This document shows positions 52,350-61,921 of a DNA stretch of 64,000 nucleotides, piece after piece. The notes beneath the pieces were generated by a model. The model was not told where the DNA came from and ran no database searches. It saw only the letters and a list, made by a program, of their open reading frames with translations. This DNA is from Arthonia radiata (taxonomy: Eukaryota > Ascomycota > Arthoniomycetes > Arthoniales > Arthoniaceae). The stretch's first letter is position 1. Every line of letters begins with the position of its first letter. The position numbers were made by a program, and so were the translations under genes. The stretch is from NCBI GenBank assembly GCA_002989075.1, contig PSQN01000004.1, positions 868,001 through 932,000 of the forward strand. Reading direction: 5' to 3'.

Positions 52350-54785
52350 ATGCTAAAGAGGGTGACGCAGAAACCATGCATATGCGCGCGATGTCTTCGG
52401 CAGCAGCAGCTACAAGTCAAAGGACGGCGCGGCTTTCTCAGTCAGGCCGCAGCGGCGCCGGCGACCGTCCTCGACAAGCACCCATTCGCCTCTCACACAG
52501 CTCCGAGTGCGACGAAAGATGACGAGACCTTGCGCCGGGTGTTCGACTCACCTGGCTTTTGGAAGGACTTCTCTACGAATGCGTCACGACAGGTTCAAGG
52601 GCGGAAGACTGGACTCTTGCAGAACAAGTACTTAACGGATCCGCAAGGGTTCCAAGACTACGCGCGAGACGGACGGAAGAAGTGCCAGAGGATAGTCAGC
52701 ACGATACTTGCTGCGAGCACGACCGAGGAATACCGCAATATCGTAAAGCTTCTCGACAGGCTCAGCGATCAGCTTTGCCGAGTCATTGACTTGGTGGACT
52801 TCATCCGCAATGTCCATCCGAGTACGCAGATACAACATGCGGCGGCGTTTGCGCATAGCAGGATGTATGAATATATGAACGTGCTGAACACCACACCGGG
52901 ATTGCACAAGCAGCTGGAGAAGGCCTGTGCAACACCGGAGGTCACTAGCCAATGGAGCGAGGAAGAGAAGGTTACGGCGCGGATATTGCTCAAGGACTTC
53001 CAGCAGTCTGCGATCGATGGGCCTGAGGAGCATCGAGAGCGCTTCGTCAAGGTGTCGAATGAGGTTGTGGACCTGGGTGTCGAGCTTAATGACAGTATGG
53101 CGCCGGAACAAATGAGCATTAAGTTTCCGAGCAGTAGATTAAAGGGTATGGATCCTGTGGCTGTGAAGGGACGGACGAGCTGGGGCACGACGACTTTGCC
53201 TACGTATGGCTCTGACGCGAGGTTGGCTATGTCGACAGTTGCAGATCCAGAAGTGCGACGGGAGATATATATGGCTATGCGTACAGCTTCTAAGTCAAGC
53301 GTCGACAACGTTGAGAGGCTCGTACAGGCTCGGGCTGAGCTTGCAAAACTGTCAGGACATGAGTCCTTCGCGCACATGGCGCTTGGTGATAAGATGTCGA
53401 AGACGCCAGAAGCGGTCAACAGCTTCTTGCGAGCAATGGCTACAGACAACAAGTCTCACACAAGCGCCGATCTGGCCGAGATATTAGAACTTAAGAAGTC
53501 CAACGCACAACGCCAGAACATCCCGTCCCAGATCAATGCCTGGGACCGCGACTATTACAGCACGCAACTGCGTACCCGTCTCTTCGCCGACACCCGCCCA
53601 CCCGACAACCTCTCCGCCTACTTCTCCCTCGGCACAGTCATGCAAGGCCTCTCGCGCCTCTTCACCCGCCTCTACGGCGTCCGCCTCGTTACCCGCGAGC
53701 CTAGCCTCGGCGAAACCTGGAATCACGACGTCCGCCGCCTCGACGTGTACGACGAGCGCGACGGCCACATCGCCGTCATCTACTGCGACCTCTTCGAGCG
53801 CGCCAACAAGTCCCCCAACCCCGCACACTTTACCTTGCGGTGCTCGCGCGAGATCTCGCGTTCAGAGATTGACGATGCCGCTGCATCCGGCGCTGTTTCC
53901 CCTAACCCGTCTTTTGACGATATACGTAACGTCCTGAACGACGGCATGGCGCTGAACATCGACCCCGACACCTCCGCGCTGAAACAACTCCCCACCATCG
54001 CATTCATCTGCGACTTCCCCCGTCCCTCCGCTTCCTCGAACACACCCACCCTCCTCACATTCCGCCAATTCACAACCCTCTTCCACGAAATGGGCCACTG
54101 TCTGCACTCAATCCTCGGCCGTACATCCCTTCAGAACGTCGCAGGCACACGCTGCGCCACCGACTTCGCCGAGCTCCCCAGTATACTGATGGAGCACTTC
54201 GCCGTCGACCCCTCAGTCCTGGGCCTTTACGCCCGCCACTGGGAGAGTGACAAACCCCTCGACCCCTCCCTAATCGCGCGGGAACTGGAGCGGAACCGCC
54301 GGTTCCGCGCGGGCGCGGAGACGGAGTCCCAGATCTTGCTGTCGGTCCTGGATCAGGCGCTGCACTCACCGTCCGTTCCCCCTTTGGCCAGTGCAACACC
54401 AAACTGGGATTCCACAGCCGTCTACCACGCCGTGCATAACGATCCCACTTTCGCTTCTGTCCCGGAGCCGGCGGGCACAGCGTGGCACGGGTTCTTCGGG
54501 CATCTGTACCAATATGGGGCTGTGTATTACAGTTATCTGTTTGATCGCGCGATTGCGGGAAAGGTGTGGGAGGATGTGTTTAGTGGTGGGCGGGCGCTGG
54601 AGAGGGGGCAGGGGGAAAGGTATAAGGAGGGTGTGTTGAAATGGGGTGGGGGGCGGGATCCGTGGAGGTGTGTGGGTGATGTGTTGGGGAAGAGGTATGC
54701 GTGGATGGAAGAGGGGGGCGAGGGGGCGATGAGGGAGGTGGGACGGTGGGGCGCCGGGGGGTTGGGGGATGGGGTGGGGCTGTAG
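52350..54785 (+). CDS. OCT1: Mitochondrial intermediate peptidase (M3 family, Oct1)
   Basis: Single exon, 811 residues from the ATG at 52350. The reading frame is open 117 bases further upstream, but this start gives an Arg/Gln-rich presequence (MLKRVTQKPCICARCLRQQQ). The N-terminal helical region includes FDSPGFWKDFS, a typical Oct1 segment. The zinc protease motif is FHEMGHCLHS (HExxH), near residue 580, with the third ligand expected in ATDFAELPSILMEHF. FLGHLYQYGAVYYSYLFDR-type sequence near the C-terminus is also family-specific. The enzyme removes an octapeptide from precursors already cut by the matrix processing peptidase. The last 40 residues are Gly/Trp/Arg-rich. Confidence 0.95.
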   Translation: MLKRVTQKPCICARCLRQQQLQVKGRRGFLSQAAAAPATVLDKHPFASHTAPSATKDDETLRRVFDSPGFWKDFSTNASRQVQGRKTGLLQNKYLTDPQGFQDYARDGRKKCQRIVSTILAASTTEEYRNIVKLLDRLSDQLCRVIDLVDFIRNVHPSTQIQHAAAFAHSRMYEYMNVLNTTPGLHKQLEKACATPEVTSQWSEEEKVTARILLKDFQQSAIDGPEEHRERFVKVSNEVVDLGVELNDSMAPEQMSIKFPSSRLKGMDPVAVKGRTSWGTTTLPTYGSDARLAMSTVADPEVRREIYMAMRTASKSSVDNVERLVQARAELAKLSGHESFAHMALGDKMSKTPEAVNSFLRAMATDNKSHTSADLAEILELKKSNAQRQNIPSQINAWDRDYYSTQLRTRLFADTRPPDNLSAYFSLGTVMQGLSRLFTRLYGVRLVTREPSLGETWNHDVRRLDVYDERDGHIAVIYCDLFERANKSPNPAHFTLRCSREISRSEIDDAAASGAVSPNPSFDDIRNVLNDGMALNIDPDTSALKQLPTIAFICDFPRPSASSNTPTLLTFRQFTTLFHEMGHCLHSILGRTSLQNVAGTRCATDFAELPSILMEHFAVDPSVLGLYARHWESDKPLDPSLIARELERNRRFRAGAETESQILLSVLDQALHSPSVPPLASATPNWDSTAVYHAVHNDPTFASVPEPAGTAWHGFFGHLYQYGAVYYSYLFDRAIAGKVWEDVFSGGRALERGQGERYKEGVLKWGGGRDPWRCVGDVLGKRYAWMEEGGEGAMREVGRWGAGGLGDGVGL

Positions 54786-55150
54786 AGGAGGTGGAGTGGA
54801 CGCGTCGATGGTTAGCATGGGTCTGTGTGTGTGTGGTTCTGTACAGGCTTCTTGTGAGTGTACAGAAAGATGGGTGATTTTTGCACATTGTATGGAGCAA
54901 TAGACTCGTACGAGAGATGCAGCCCGATCTATAAAGCTTATTGCACATATACGCCGCCGTGGCTGCTTAGCTGCAATGCAAGCGTCCGACTGCAGGATCG
55001 TGCTGACTCACGCAGGAAGCTCTGAAACATATAGGATCTGCATAATACGCACGTTAAGGAAACTTTCATCTGACGTGTCTGAACAACGCCTTTCAACTTT
55101 CAGTCATATCCAGCTCGCTCCATTGATTCCTTACTAAACATCTACACATC
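54786..55150. other. Intergenic region
   Basis: About 365 bases between two plus-strand genes. A GT-rich run near 54820 (gtctgtgtgtgtgtgg) is the only visible low-complexity feature. Confidence 0.4.
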
Positions 55151-55889
55151 ATGGCCACGCTCTGGCACCCCACCGCCCGCACACCCAACCTCTTCCTCCG
55201 GCCCGTGAGCACTGACGATTTCGAACCCGTCTCAATAGTCCGGCGACATCCCCAGGCCGGCAAATACTTGTGAGCTCGCCCAGCTACGCCCTCTGACATC
55301 TGTCCATGCCATCGTACAGCTCCCCGAACCGTGATATCTCTCCACTGCTCACTAGATATTCCCAAGGAACATGGTCGACGAAGCCGCCGCGCCCGCCTGG
55401 TTTGCAGCTCGTTGCTGGCCCCATCGCTTTTATTTCGTCGTGCTGCTCGTCGACGGATCAACGCCGCGCGAGTCTTGGCCGGTGATAGGATCCGTCGGCT
55501 GTTCCCGCGGCGCGCCGATGGTTGGGTATAGTTTGAATCCTGCCTACCACGGGCGCGGGCACGGGACGGAGATGTTAAAGGGGTTTCTGGAGCTGTATTG
55601 GCGGTTTGTACCAAGCGTGCGGGATGCCGGCGAGGATGTCGAGGAGGGTGAAGGGGGTGTGAGTGGATCAGAGGTCAGGAAAGGTGTCGAAGAGCCGTGG
55701 CCGGAGCTGGGTGCGTTTGATTATGTGAAGGCGGAGGTGGACGCGAATAATATTGGTAGCGCGCGCGTGCTGGAGAAGAATGGGTTTAAGGTCGTGGGGA
55801 GACGGCCGAAGACGGAGCATGAGCTGCCGAGGGACGGTGGGGACGCGGTGATGTATCAGCTTGAGCGGCCATCGGAAAGCGTGGAGTGA
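55151..55889 (+). CDS. GNAT-family N-acetyltransferase (RimJ/RimL-like)
   Basis: Two exons, 55151-55269 and 55367-55889, give 213 residues. The opening MATLWHPTARTPNLFLRPVS is the usual start of RimJ/RimL-like acetyltransferases. The acetyl-CoA site is GYSLNPAYHGRGHGTEMLKG (motif A), followed by EVDANNIGSARVLEKNGFKV (motif B). An acidic insertion (EDVEEGEGG) lies between them. The acceptor I use (CCCAAG|GAAC) is not a YAG site. The better-looking acceptor at 55319 puts the frame out, so the first junction is uncertain. The acetylated substrate is unknown. Confidence 0.75.
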
Positions 55890-56031
55890 GGGTGATTGCA
55901 GGCGAGCCTCGCTTGCTCACATAAGTCTGAAGCAGGTTTTGTGAGTGTGCCTTATCGAGCTCAAGCGCAGGCGTTACGCCTCACGTAGATGTTGTGTGTG
56001 CGACTGTGAGTATACGGCTTTCAAATGTTCT

Positions 56032-57063
56032 TCAGGGCTCTTCCTTTGATGCCTCGTCTGGCTTGGAATCTGATTTTAACGGCGTGCCGGCCCTGGGAGG
56101 CCCACCCTTTGGGGGAGGCGCAACAGCACTACCTCCAGGCTTCGGGCTGGTTCCATAGTCTTGCTCCCTGCTCTTTGCCTCACCCTCTGCAAAGAACGCG
56201 TCCAGATCCGCTTTTCCATGATGTTGTGGTCGCGACCTCTTCGCACCTCCTGTTGACGGGCCGCTCATGGGTGGTGCACTCGTCTGCATCTCGGCAGGCA
56301 CAATAAACTGTGGGGTTGACGCTGATGCTGGCGTCGTCTGCTCTGGTCCCGGCTCGCCGTCTGTGCTGAGTCTAACGGCTTCGAACATGGTTTCGCCAGG
56401 ACCCGGCGGAGGCTCGTCGAGCGGTGCAGGAATGCGGTGGAGTGCGCCGTAACCAAGTGTGCAGCCCAATGCTCCTGCTCCGCCCCAGTTGCGTGATGGC
56501 TGGATAGTGACGAGGCGTGTTACGTTGTAGTCATGATTGTATACGTATAGGCGCAGCGGCCGCGTGAGGAAGTCCTCGACCAACTCTCCAAGCCCGGACT
56601 CTCCTCTTAGCAGGCCTTCTGGACTGCCAATGATGTAGTCGCCGTATGGCAGTAGGCCGGCCATATCAGCCGGCGAGTTAGCGGCAACATCCAAGATATG
56701 CCATATGTCTTCAGCTGTTGCTATTTGCGCCCATTGCAAGGAAAGACCAAGAGAAGCCGCATCCTTGGGTACTGTAGCGTAGGTAGAGCGTAGCCTTTGC
56801 CCTTTCGCGCTCCAAAGACCGAGGTTCACGCTGTTGCCGGCGAGATTCTTGATCTCTTGCTGTAAAAGGTTCGGATCCGGGTTATCAATGTTACGACCAT
56901 TGATGCCAATAATGAAGTCAAACCAGGGCTCAATGGGCAGCTCGTTGTTGCTGTTGCGGAGGACTTGAAAGCCGAAAGCACTGCGAGAAATGCCGCTGTT
57001 AGCTGCCTGAGGCTCGGACTCTGAGTCCAGCCGGGATATGAAGCGATTGAGAGCACCAAACAT
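56032..57063 (-). CDS. GRASP family Golgi-stacking protein (Grh1/GRASP55-65-like)
   Basis: Single exon, 343 residues from ATG 57063. The frame is open 60 bases further upstream, but MFGALNRFISRLDSE is the natural family start. Two PDZ-like domains: the first holds FGFQVLRNSNNELPIEPWFD and FIIGINGRNID, the second LSLQWAQIATAEDIWHILDV, ANSPADMAGLLPYGDYIIGS and LGCTLGYGALHRIP. The C-terminal 110 residues are Pro/Gly/Ser-rich and disordered. The protein tethers early Golgi or ER exit sites and acts in unconventional secretion. Gly2 is replaced by Phe, so N-myristoylation is not expected, as in yeast Grh1. Confidence 0.93.
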   Translation of the reverse strand: MFGALNRFISRLDSESEPQAANSGISRSAFGFQVLRNSNNELPIEPWFDFIIGINGRNIDNPDPNLLQQEIKNLAGNSVNLGLWSAKGQRLRSTYATVPKDAASLGLSLQWAQIATAEDIWHILDVAANSPADMAGLLPYGDYIIGSPEGLLRGESGLGELVEDFLTRPLRLYVYNHDYNVTRLVTIQPSRNWGGAGALGCTLGYGALHRIPAPLDEPPPGPGETMFEAVRLSTDGEPGPEQTTPASASTPQFIVPAEMQTSAPPMSGPSTGGAKRSRPQHHGKADLDAFFAEGEAKSREQDYGTSPKPGGSAVAPPPKGGPPRAGTPLKSDSKPDEASKEEP

Positions 57064-57287
57064 ATTGTTCTCGTGTAGCAAAGGGAAGAATACTTGCCAG
57101 CGCACTCTCGAGCTTGCCAACAAGTCGTCTCGTTCTCGTTCTCATTCGTGCCAAGAGCTCGCTAGGCTAGCACGAACTTGCTTTGATACACCAACATGTC
57201 ACCTGACAAGACAACAGCCTTCACTGCAACGATGGACTGATATATAATTGAGATCAGGAGATTGCTGATCGCTGCGCATTCCAAAAC
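57064..57287. promoter_or_regulatory. Bidirectional promoter region of GRASP and TGS1
   Basis: 224 bases between divergent start codons. A TATATAAT stretch lies near 57240, about 48 bases before the TGS1 start. Confidence 0.4.
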
Positions 57288-58155
57288 ATGGCCTCAACAG
57301 CGGAGCCACCGCCTGGTGTCGTCCAATACACCTCCGCTAAAGACGTGCCAGAAGACCGCAAGAAGTGAGTCAATTTCACAGCCTTCAAGAGACCGATCGC
57401 TGAACTGCACTAGATACTGGGCACAGCGCCGTGACATGTTCCACAGATTTGATGAAGGCATTTGGATGACAGACAGCGCCTGGTTCGAAGTCACAAGCGA
57501 GCCTGTCGCAAAGTAAGTAGGCATCTACAACTCTCGACTTCTCTGGCTCACCCAGGCCAGTAAGATCGCCTCAGAGATAGCCACTTACGCCCCGCAAGAA
57601 AAGACAGTGCTCATCGATGCGTTCTGCGGCGTAGGCGGCAACTCAATAGCTTTCGCGCGCTCTGGTCGATGGAAAGCCATCTGGGCCGTTGAGAAAGACG
57701 ACGCTACCATCAAATGCGCTAGGCACAACGCAAAGATATATGGTGTCTCACCGCAGATTATGTTCATCAAGGGTGATGTCTTCACGGTCTTGAAAAGCCA
57801 GCTCAAGGAGCAAGCCAAGAAGGGTGTTATCTTTGCCAGTCCTCCATGGGGCGGGCCTGGCTACACTGACAGTGATGTCTTTGACTTGCACAAGATGAGC
57901 CCGTACGGTTTGGAAGAGCTGTATGGGGCGTGCAAGACTGCTTCACCAGATGTGGCGTTATTCTTGCCCAGAAACTCGGATCTTGAGCAGATCGCGCAGC
58001 TGGCGAAGAAAGATGAGAGGTTTGACGTCGTGCATTACGCGCTATGGGGATCCAGCAAGGTCTGTCGAAATCCAATCCTGATCTGGGACCACTTTATAAT
58101 TTGCTGACACTAGCAGGCGATATGCTTCTACAGTGGTGCGTTGGCCTCAGGTTAG
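57288..58155 (+). CDS. TGS1: Trimethylguanosine synthase (RNA cap methyltransferase)
   Basis: Four exons: 57288-57364, 57414-57512, 57561-58059, 58117-58155, giving 237 residues. YWAQRRDMFHRFDEGIWMTD and SWF-type sequence form the N-terminal cap of the catalytic domain. LIDAFCGVGGNSIAFA is SAM-binding motif I. The catalytic motif is FASPPWGGPGY. The end KAICFYSGALASG follows intron 3. The enzyme converts m7G caps of snRNAs and snoRNAs to m2,2,7G in the nucleus or nucleolus. After the TAG stop the same frame stays open for 61 codons (described among the findings). Confidence 0.93.
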
Positions 58156-58578
58156 GGACCTGTGCATACCGATCGCAACCGTTACAAGTACTATCGAACT
58201 TATTACAACGATGGTCCCGATGCCTCCACACGACCGTCTGGCAAAGCTGTGAAGAGGCTCAAAGAAGAGATACCAAGCGGCCCAGCCTTGCCACGAAGAT
58301 TTCCGCACAAGGTGTGGAAGGCCACCAAGCCACACACAGGCTGAGGTACAACTTAAGGTAGGACACTGGATCGTCTCACGAATCGCTCGAGGAAGTGAAG
58401 CCGGCTGAAATTCTGCAGGGAGGTGATAAGGTAGGATGAGTATGAGCAAAGACATGGCTTCGAAAAGGTAAGCTTGAATCACAGACCACATCATGCATTG
58501 TTGTTCTCATTCTGTTCAAACTTGCTTCCGTCTTCGCTAGCTATGATGCTCAAATCCATGCGCTTCTCGCATCGAGCA
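58156..58578. other. Convergent region holding an in-frame extension of TGS1
   Basis: Directly after the TGS1 TAG the frame is open to a TGA at about 58342-58344. It encodes a Lys/Arg/Tyr-rich stretch (HTDRNRYKYYRTYYNDGPD and onward). The rest, up to the zinc-finger gene, is 3' sequence. Confidence 0.4.
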
Positions 58579-59392
58579 TCAGATACGCTGCCCGTACAAC
58601 GTCTCCTCAGTCCAGCCCAAATTACGCCTCAGCTGCCGCAAAAGCCCCCACACCGCCTGTCTTCCGCCAAAGTACCACTCATCGCATGCCGGCGACTCAA
58701 TATGCTGCAGAAAAGCGCTTATGCGGGGAAATCTGCGACCGCAGGTTGGGCATTTGAGCGGAAAGGCATCGGAATCGTCGCCATAGTTCTTCCATGGACC
58801 GCGGCACTTGCTGATATTCGATAAGATCACGTGGTCATTGATATCGGCTCTACATCGCGTCCCAGCTTCCAGATGAATGAACATTCCTGACGACGACTTG
58901 AAGCGCGCATAGCAGCCCCAACATTCGTGATCGGCTGGTTGGTGGACGATTTGATGCTCGAAGATTGTTAGCATGCAGAAGGGCTACACAGAAAGGAGGG
59001 CGGCACTCACAGCTTCCAGATTATGCTGGTTGTCGAAGCTCGTGTTGCATTGAGAACAGATGTTGTGAACATCTTCCATGTGCTGCGTCGTTTTTGTTCA
59101 GCAGAGAACCCCAGTAACCTTTATCATGACAGGCGCCATTAGCGGAGTCCAGAGGAAAACACACCTCAATCTCCTCGTCCTGGTCGTGAAGATACTCGTC
59201 GCATAGCTCGCACTTGCCGTGACACTCGTAAGCGTGATACTGCAGGGCGGAGGACGTAGGCAGATCATCGTCGCAGTCGTCGCAGATGTGATGCGCCTGG
59301 GAGTCCTGAAGGTGCTGCTGGAGTGCGCGCGCAGTCCTGAAACTGCGCTCACAGCGATAGCAGTAAGGCATGTCGGTAAGCAAGTTTGGCAA
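58579..59392 (-). CDS. Six-finger C2H2/C2HC protein, array copy 1
   Basis: Three exons: 59392-59165 (228 nt), 59082-59011 (72 nt), 58956-58579 (378 nt), giving 225 residues. Joined, the protein has six finger-like units. Four are C2H2 (YCYRCERSFRTARALQQH, ICDDCDDDLPTSSALQYH, CELC across the first splice to HMEDVH, ICSQCNTSFDNQHNLEAH). Two are C2HC (CWGCYARFKSSSGMFIH ending in C, CPTCGRRFPRISAFLQH with IESPAC). Each has 12 residues between the second Cys and the first His. A basic helix ends the protein (LLRQLRRNLGWTEE). Nucleic-acid binding is inferred only from the fingers. The same exon pattern recurs in copies 2 and 3. Confidence 0.78.
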
Positions 59393-60271
59393 GATTTACA
59401 AGTTTTGCAAGTCGTCTCTCAATTGTCCAAAAGAAAAGACGCCTTGACTGCCTCTTTGGTGTCTTAAAACTCTCATAACGTGGCAGGGTCCTGAAAAGGT
59501 GAGACGGACAAGGTGAAGGTAGAATGCCCGCCTGTTTGCTTCGAGACCTTCAGATTGCCTGTTTCTCCCTTTATTTCGGCCTATTTCCGTGCATGTCATA
59601 ACAGGTTGCCGACCGCGAGGCCCAAACTCATAATCAGAATGCTCGAAATGCTGGGCTATTGCGCAACGGGATGTGCCAGATTTCGAGCGTATACGCAAAG
59701 GCATCTCAATGCCTAGGATGACCGTAGAGATGCTGAAGAGCTTGTGTGATTACACATTCTTAGAATGACGATCTCGTTTGTGCTACACAAAGGCTCTGCT
59801 GACGGCTCTGAGCATTGCTCGGCAAGCTATGCTAACACGCAGGCTATGCAGTTTGGCGGTGACACAACATCAAGTTGTAGGCATGGGTCTGAAACAATAG
59901 ACTCTCAGCAGCAGGAATAATGAGGTAATGTAGAAAACTTGCGCGTCAAACGAACCAAAATGGTGTATTTGGGGTCGTTCATGAGCTTGAGACAAGTCCG
60001 GAGGTCTGAGCTACTGTGCCGGCTTTGCCAACCCTTGCGACGAACGATATCGTCCGCAGAAGGAGGCAGCCGAGCAAAAGGCTGTGTTAAATGCACTTGA
60101 TGCAGTATTGCTGCCGCTTTCGTTCACTAGGCCGTCTCCTAATCGTTAATCGCCTCTGGCGAGATGTAGATCCCACATGTTGTGGCCTTATGGCAAACGC
60201 AAACGAAAGTATATCAGTCGGTGATAGCGCTTTCGAATCCGCTCTCGACCATATTTATCCAGAGTGCGAAC
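59393..60271. other. Intergenic region between zinc-finger copies 1 and 2
   Basis: About 880 bases. No full paralog or clear remnant was found by eye. It must carry the promoter of copy 1. Confidence 0.4.
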
Positions 60272-61132
60272 TCACACCCACACTTTCCGCGGTTTCAGAT
60301 TGGGCTCGCTACCTTCAGCTGGAGCATCGGCTAGCCATACCGAACCGATATGCCCCTCGTATACAACACTTTGCCTCTGGATTGGCACCAAATTCTGCGT
60401 TATCCGACGTAACAGATACAATACTGTCCGCTGACCATTTTCATAGCTTTCTCCGCATGACGGAGACTCGATATGTTGCAACAATGCACTGAGGCATTGG
60501 AACTTTCCATTGCAAGTTGGACAAGCCAAAGGCTTCTGGCATCTGCTAGGTGAGTGATTTTTCCATGGTCCTTCATATTGCGAGATCTGGTCTAAGATGA
60601 AGGTCTGACCACGACCAGCGGGACAAGATTTGCTGGCTTCAAGATGAACGCACAAGCCTGCTGGTGATCGAAAGACCTTGTCACACTGCCCACACGGCTC
60701 GTCGGGTAATTGGTGTACAACAAGATGCTAGACAAGTTAAACTGACGATTTATCCCCCAAGAGCGTGGGAGCTACTCACTGCCGTCAAATTCGCTGAGCT
60801 GGCGAAGCGCCGTGCGCAATGCAAACACATGGTGTGCTCCACAAAGAGGTGCTGTGTTGACCCTCATTAGTGTTCGTAGATGGATCTTGGATCACAAGAC
60901 TCACATCGTCAATGTCTTCAGCGCCATAATCTAGCTTGCAAAACTCACAAAAGCCGTGATCTAGTCTACTGTGAGTGACCAACGCAGGAAAATCCGGGAA
61001 GTCTTGATGACAATGACCGCAGAGATGATGAGCGGTCGACTGCTCTTGATGCCAACGCAGAAGTCGCGCGTTTGAGAATGTCAATTGGCACCGTCCACAT
61101 TCCGCCTGCGGTTGCCCTAGGCACCATGACAT
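60272..61132 (-). CDS. Six-finger C2H2/C2HC protein, array copy 2
   Basis: Three exons: 61132-60905 (228 nt), 60851-60780 (72 nt), 60727-60272 (456 nt), giving 251 residues. The fingers align one to one with copy 1: ECGRCQLTFSNARLLRWH, LCGHCHQDFPDFPALVTH, FCEFC across the splice to HLFVEH, MCLHCARRFASSANLTA then H, CGQCDKVFRSPAGLCVHLEA and CPTCNGKFQCLSALLQH with IESPSC. The first two exons match copy 1 exactly in length and phase. The C-terminus is longer by about 25 residues (SVWLADAPAEGSEPNLKPRK), and the tail helix is more divergent. Function unknown; a nuclear DNA- or RNA-binding role is a guess from the fingers. Confidence 0.78.
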
Positions 61133-61921
61133 TGTCTCCTAATGCTGTCTATCTTTGCGCTGGCGGAGACCAGCCAAAGTCGTCGTCTGCTCTACCAAGT
61201 CACCATAGCCTGCTCTTTTACGGAGTTCGTTAAGCTCGCCCGCCAAAGTCGGAATCTCAAGATCGTGGATGGTCACAAGAGTTTTTCTCGACGCCTGCAC
61301 ACTGGGATGGAATACCTATTCACTGGCAGGGGTGTGAAACGCCAAGGAACTAGTTTCTGCGTCGAAGACAGGTGGCAAAGACCACGCGGGTTGTTGGCCT
61401 TAGCACAGCGAGTCTGACGAGCGAGGTCTTAGTGTATACAAAATGATGGGATGGAGCAATATTCGCATCTGTGTTGAAGCAGAGTCATTGCGTTATGTGA
61501 ATGGGTTCGTTTTGGCTGAGCTACAGGGGTAGGACGAACGTTTATTTTCCTTCATACCTAGTACAGGCGACGTTCAATAGTAGAACCGACGCTTTCGTCG
61601 GCCCTGCAACGGTCGCTCTGCCGGGGCTTGAGGACGCTCGTGGCAGTATAGTACGTCGCTCCGCGGCCGCATGGGCAGATTGCGGGCATCTTGAGTATGA
61701 TCTGGATCCCAAAGTATTCCCCAATGACCTCCACGCAAGATGATGAGGATGCGTCGCTGGTAGAACAGACCGTCGTACTTGAGTTGTTGCCATCGCAGGT
61801 CCTTCTGTCGCGGGGATCCGTTCTCGTGTGACCTGGAATGGTGCGGGAAGCTGTCGAAATCATCCGGGGTTGGACATCTAGGTCGCTCACAGGAACCCCA
61901 TCGTACGCTCGCCCGTCCTTC
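61133..61921. other. Intergenic region upstream of zinc-finger copy 2
   Basis: About 790 bases with only short frames and no recognised motif. It includes the copy 2 promoter and the 3' end of the 2EXR/F-box-like gene. Confidence 0.4.
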
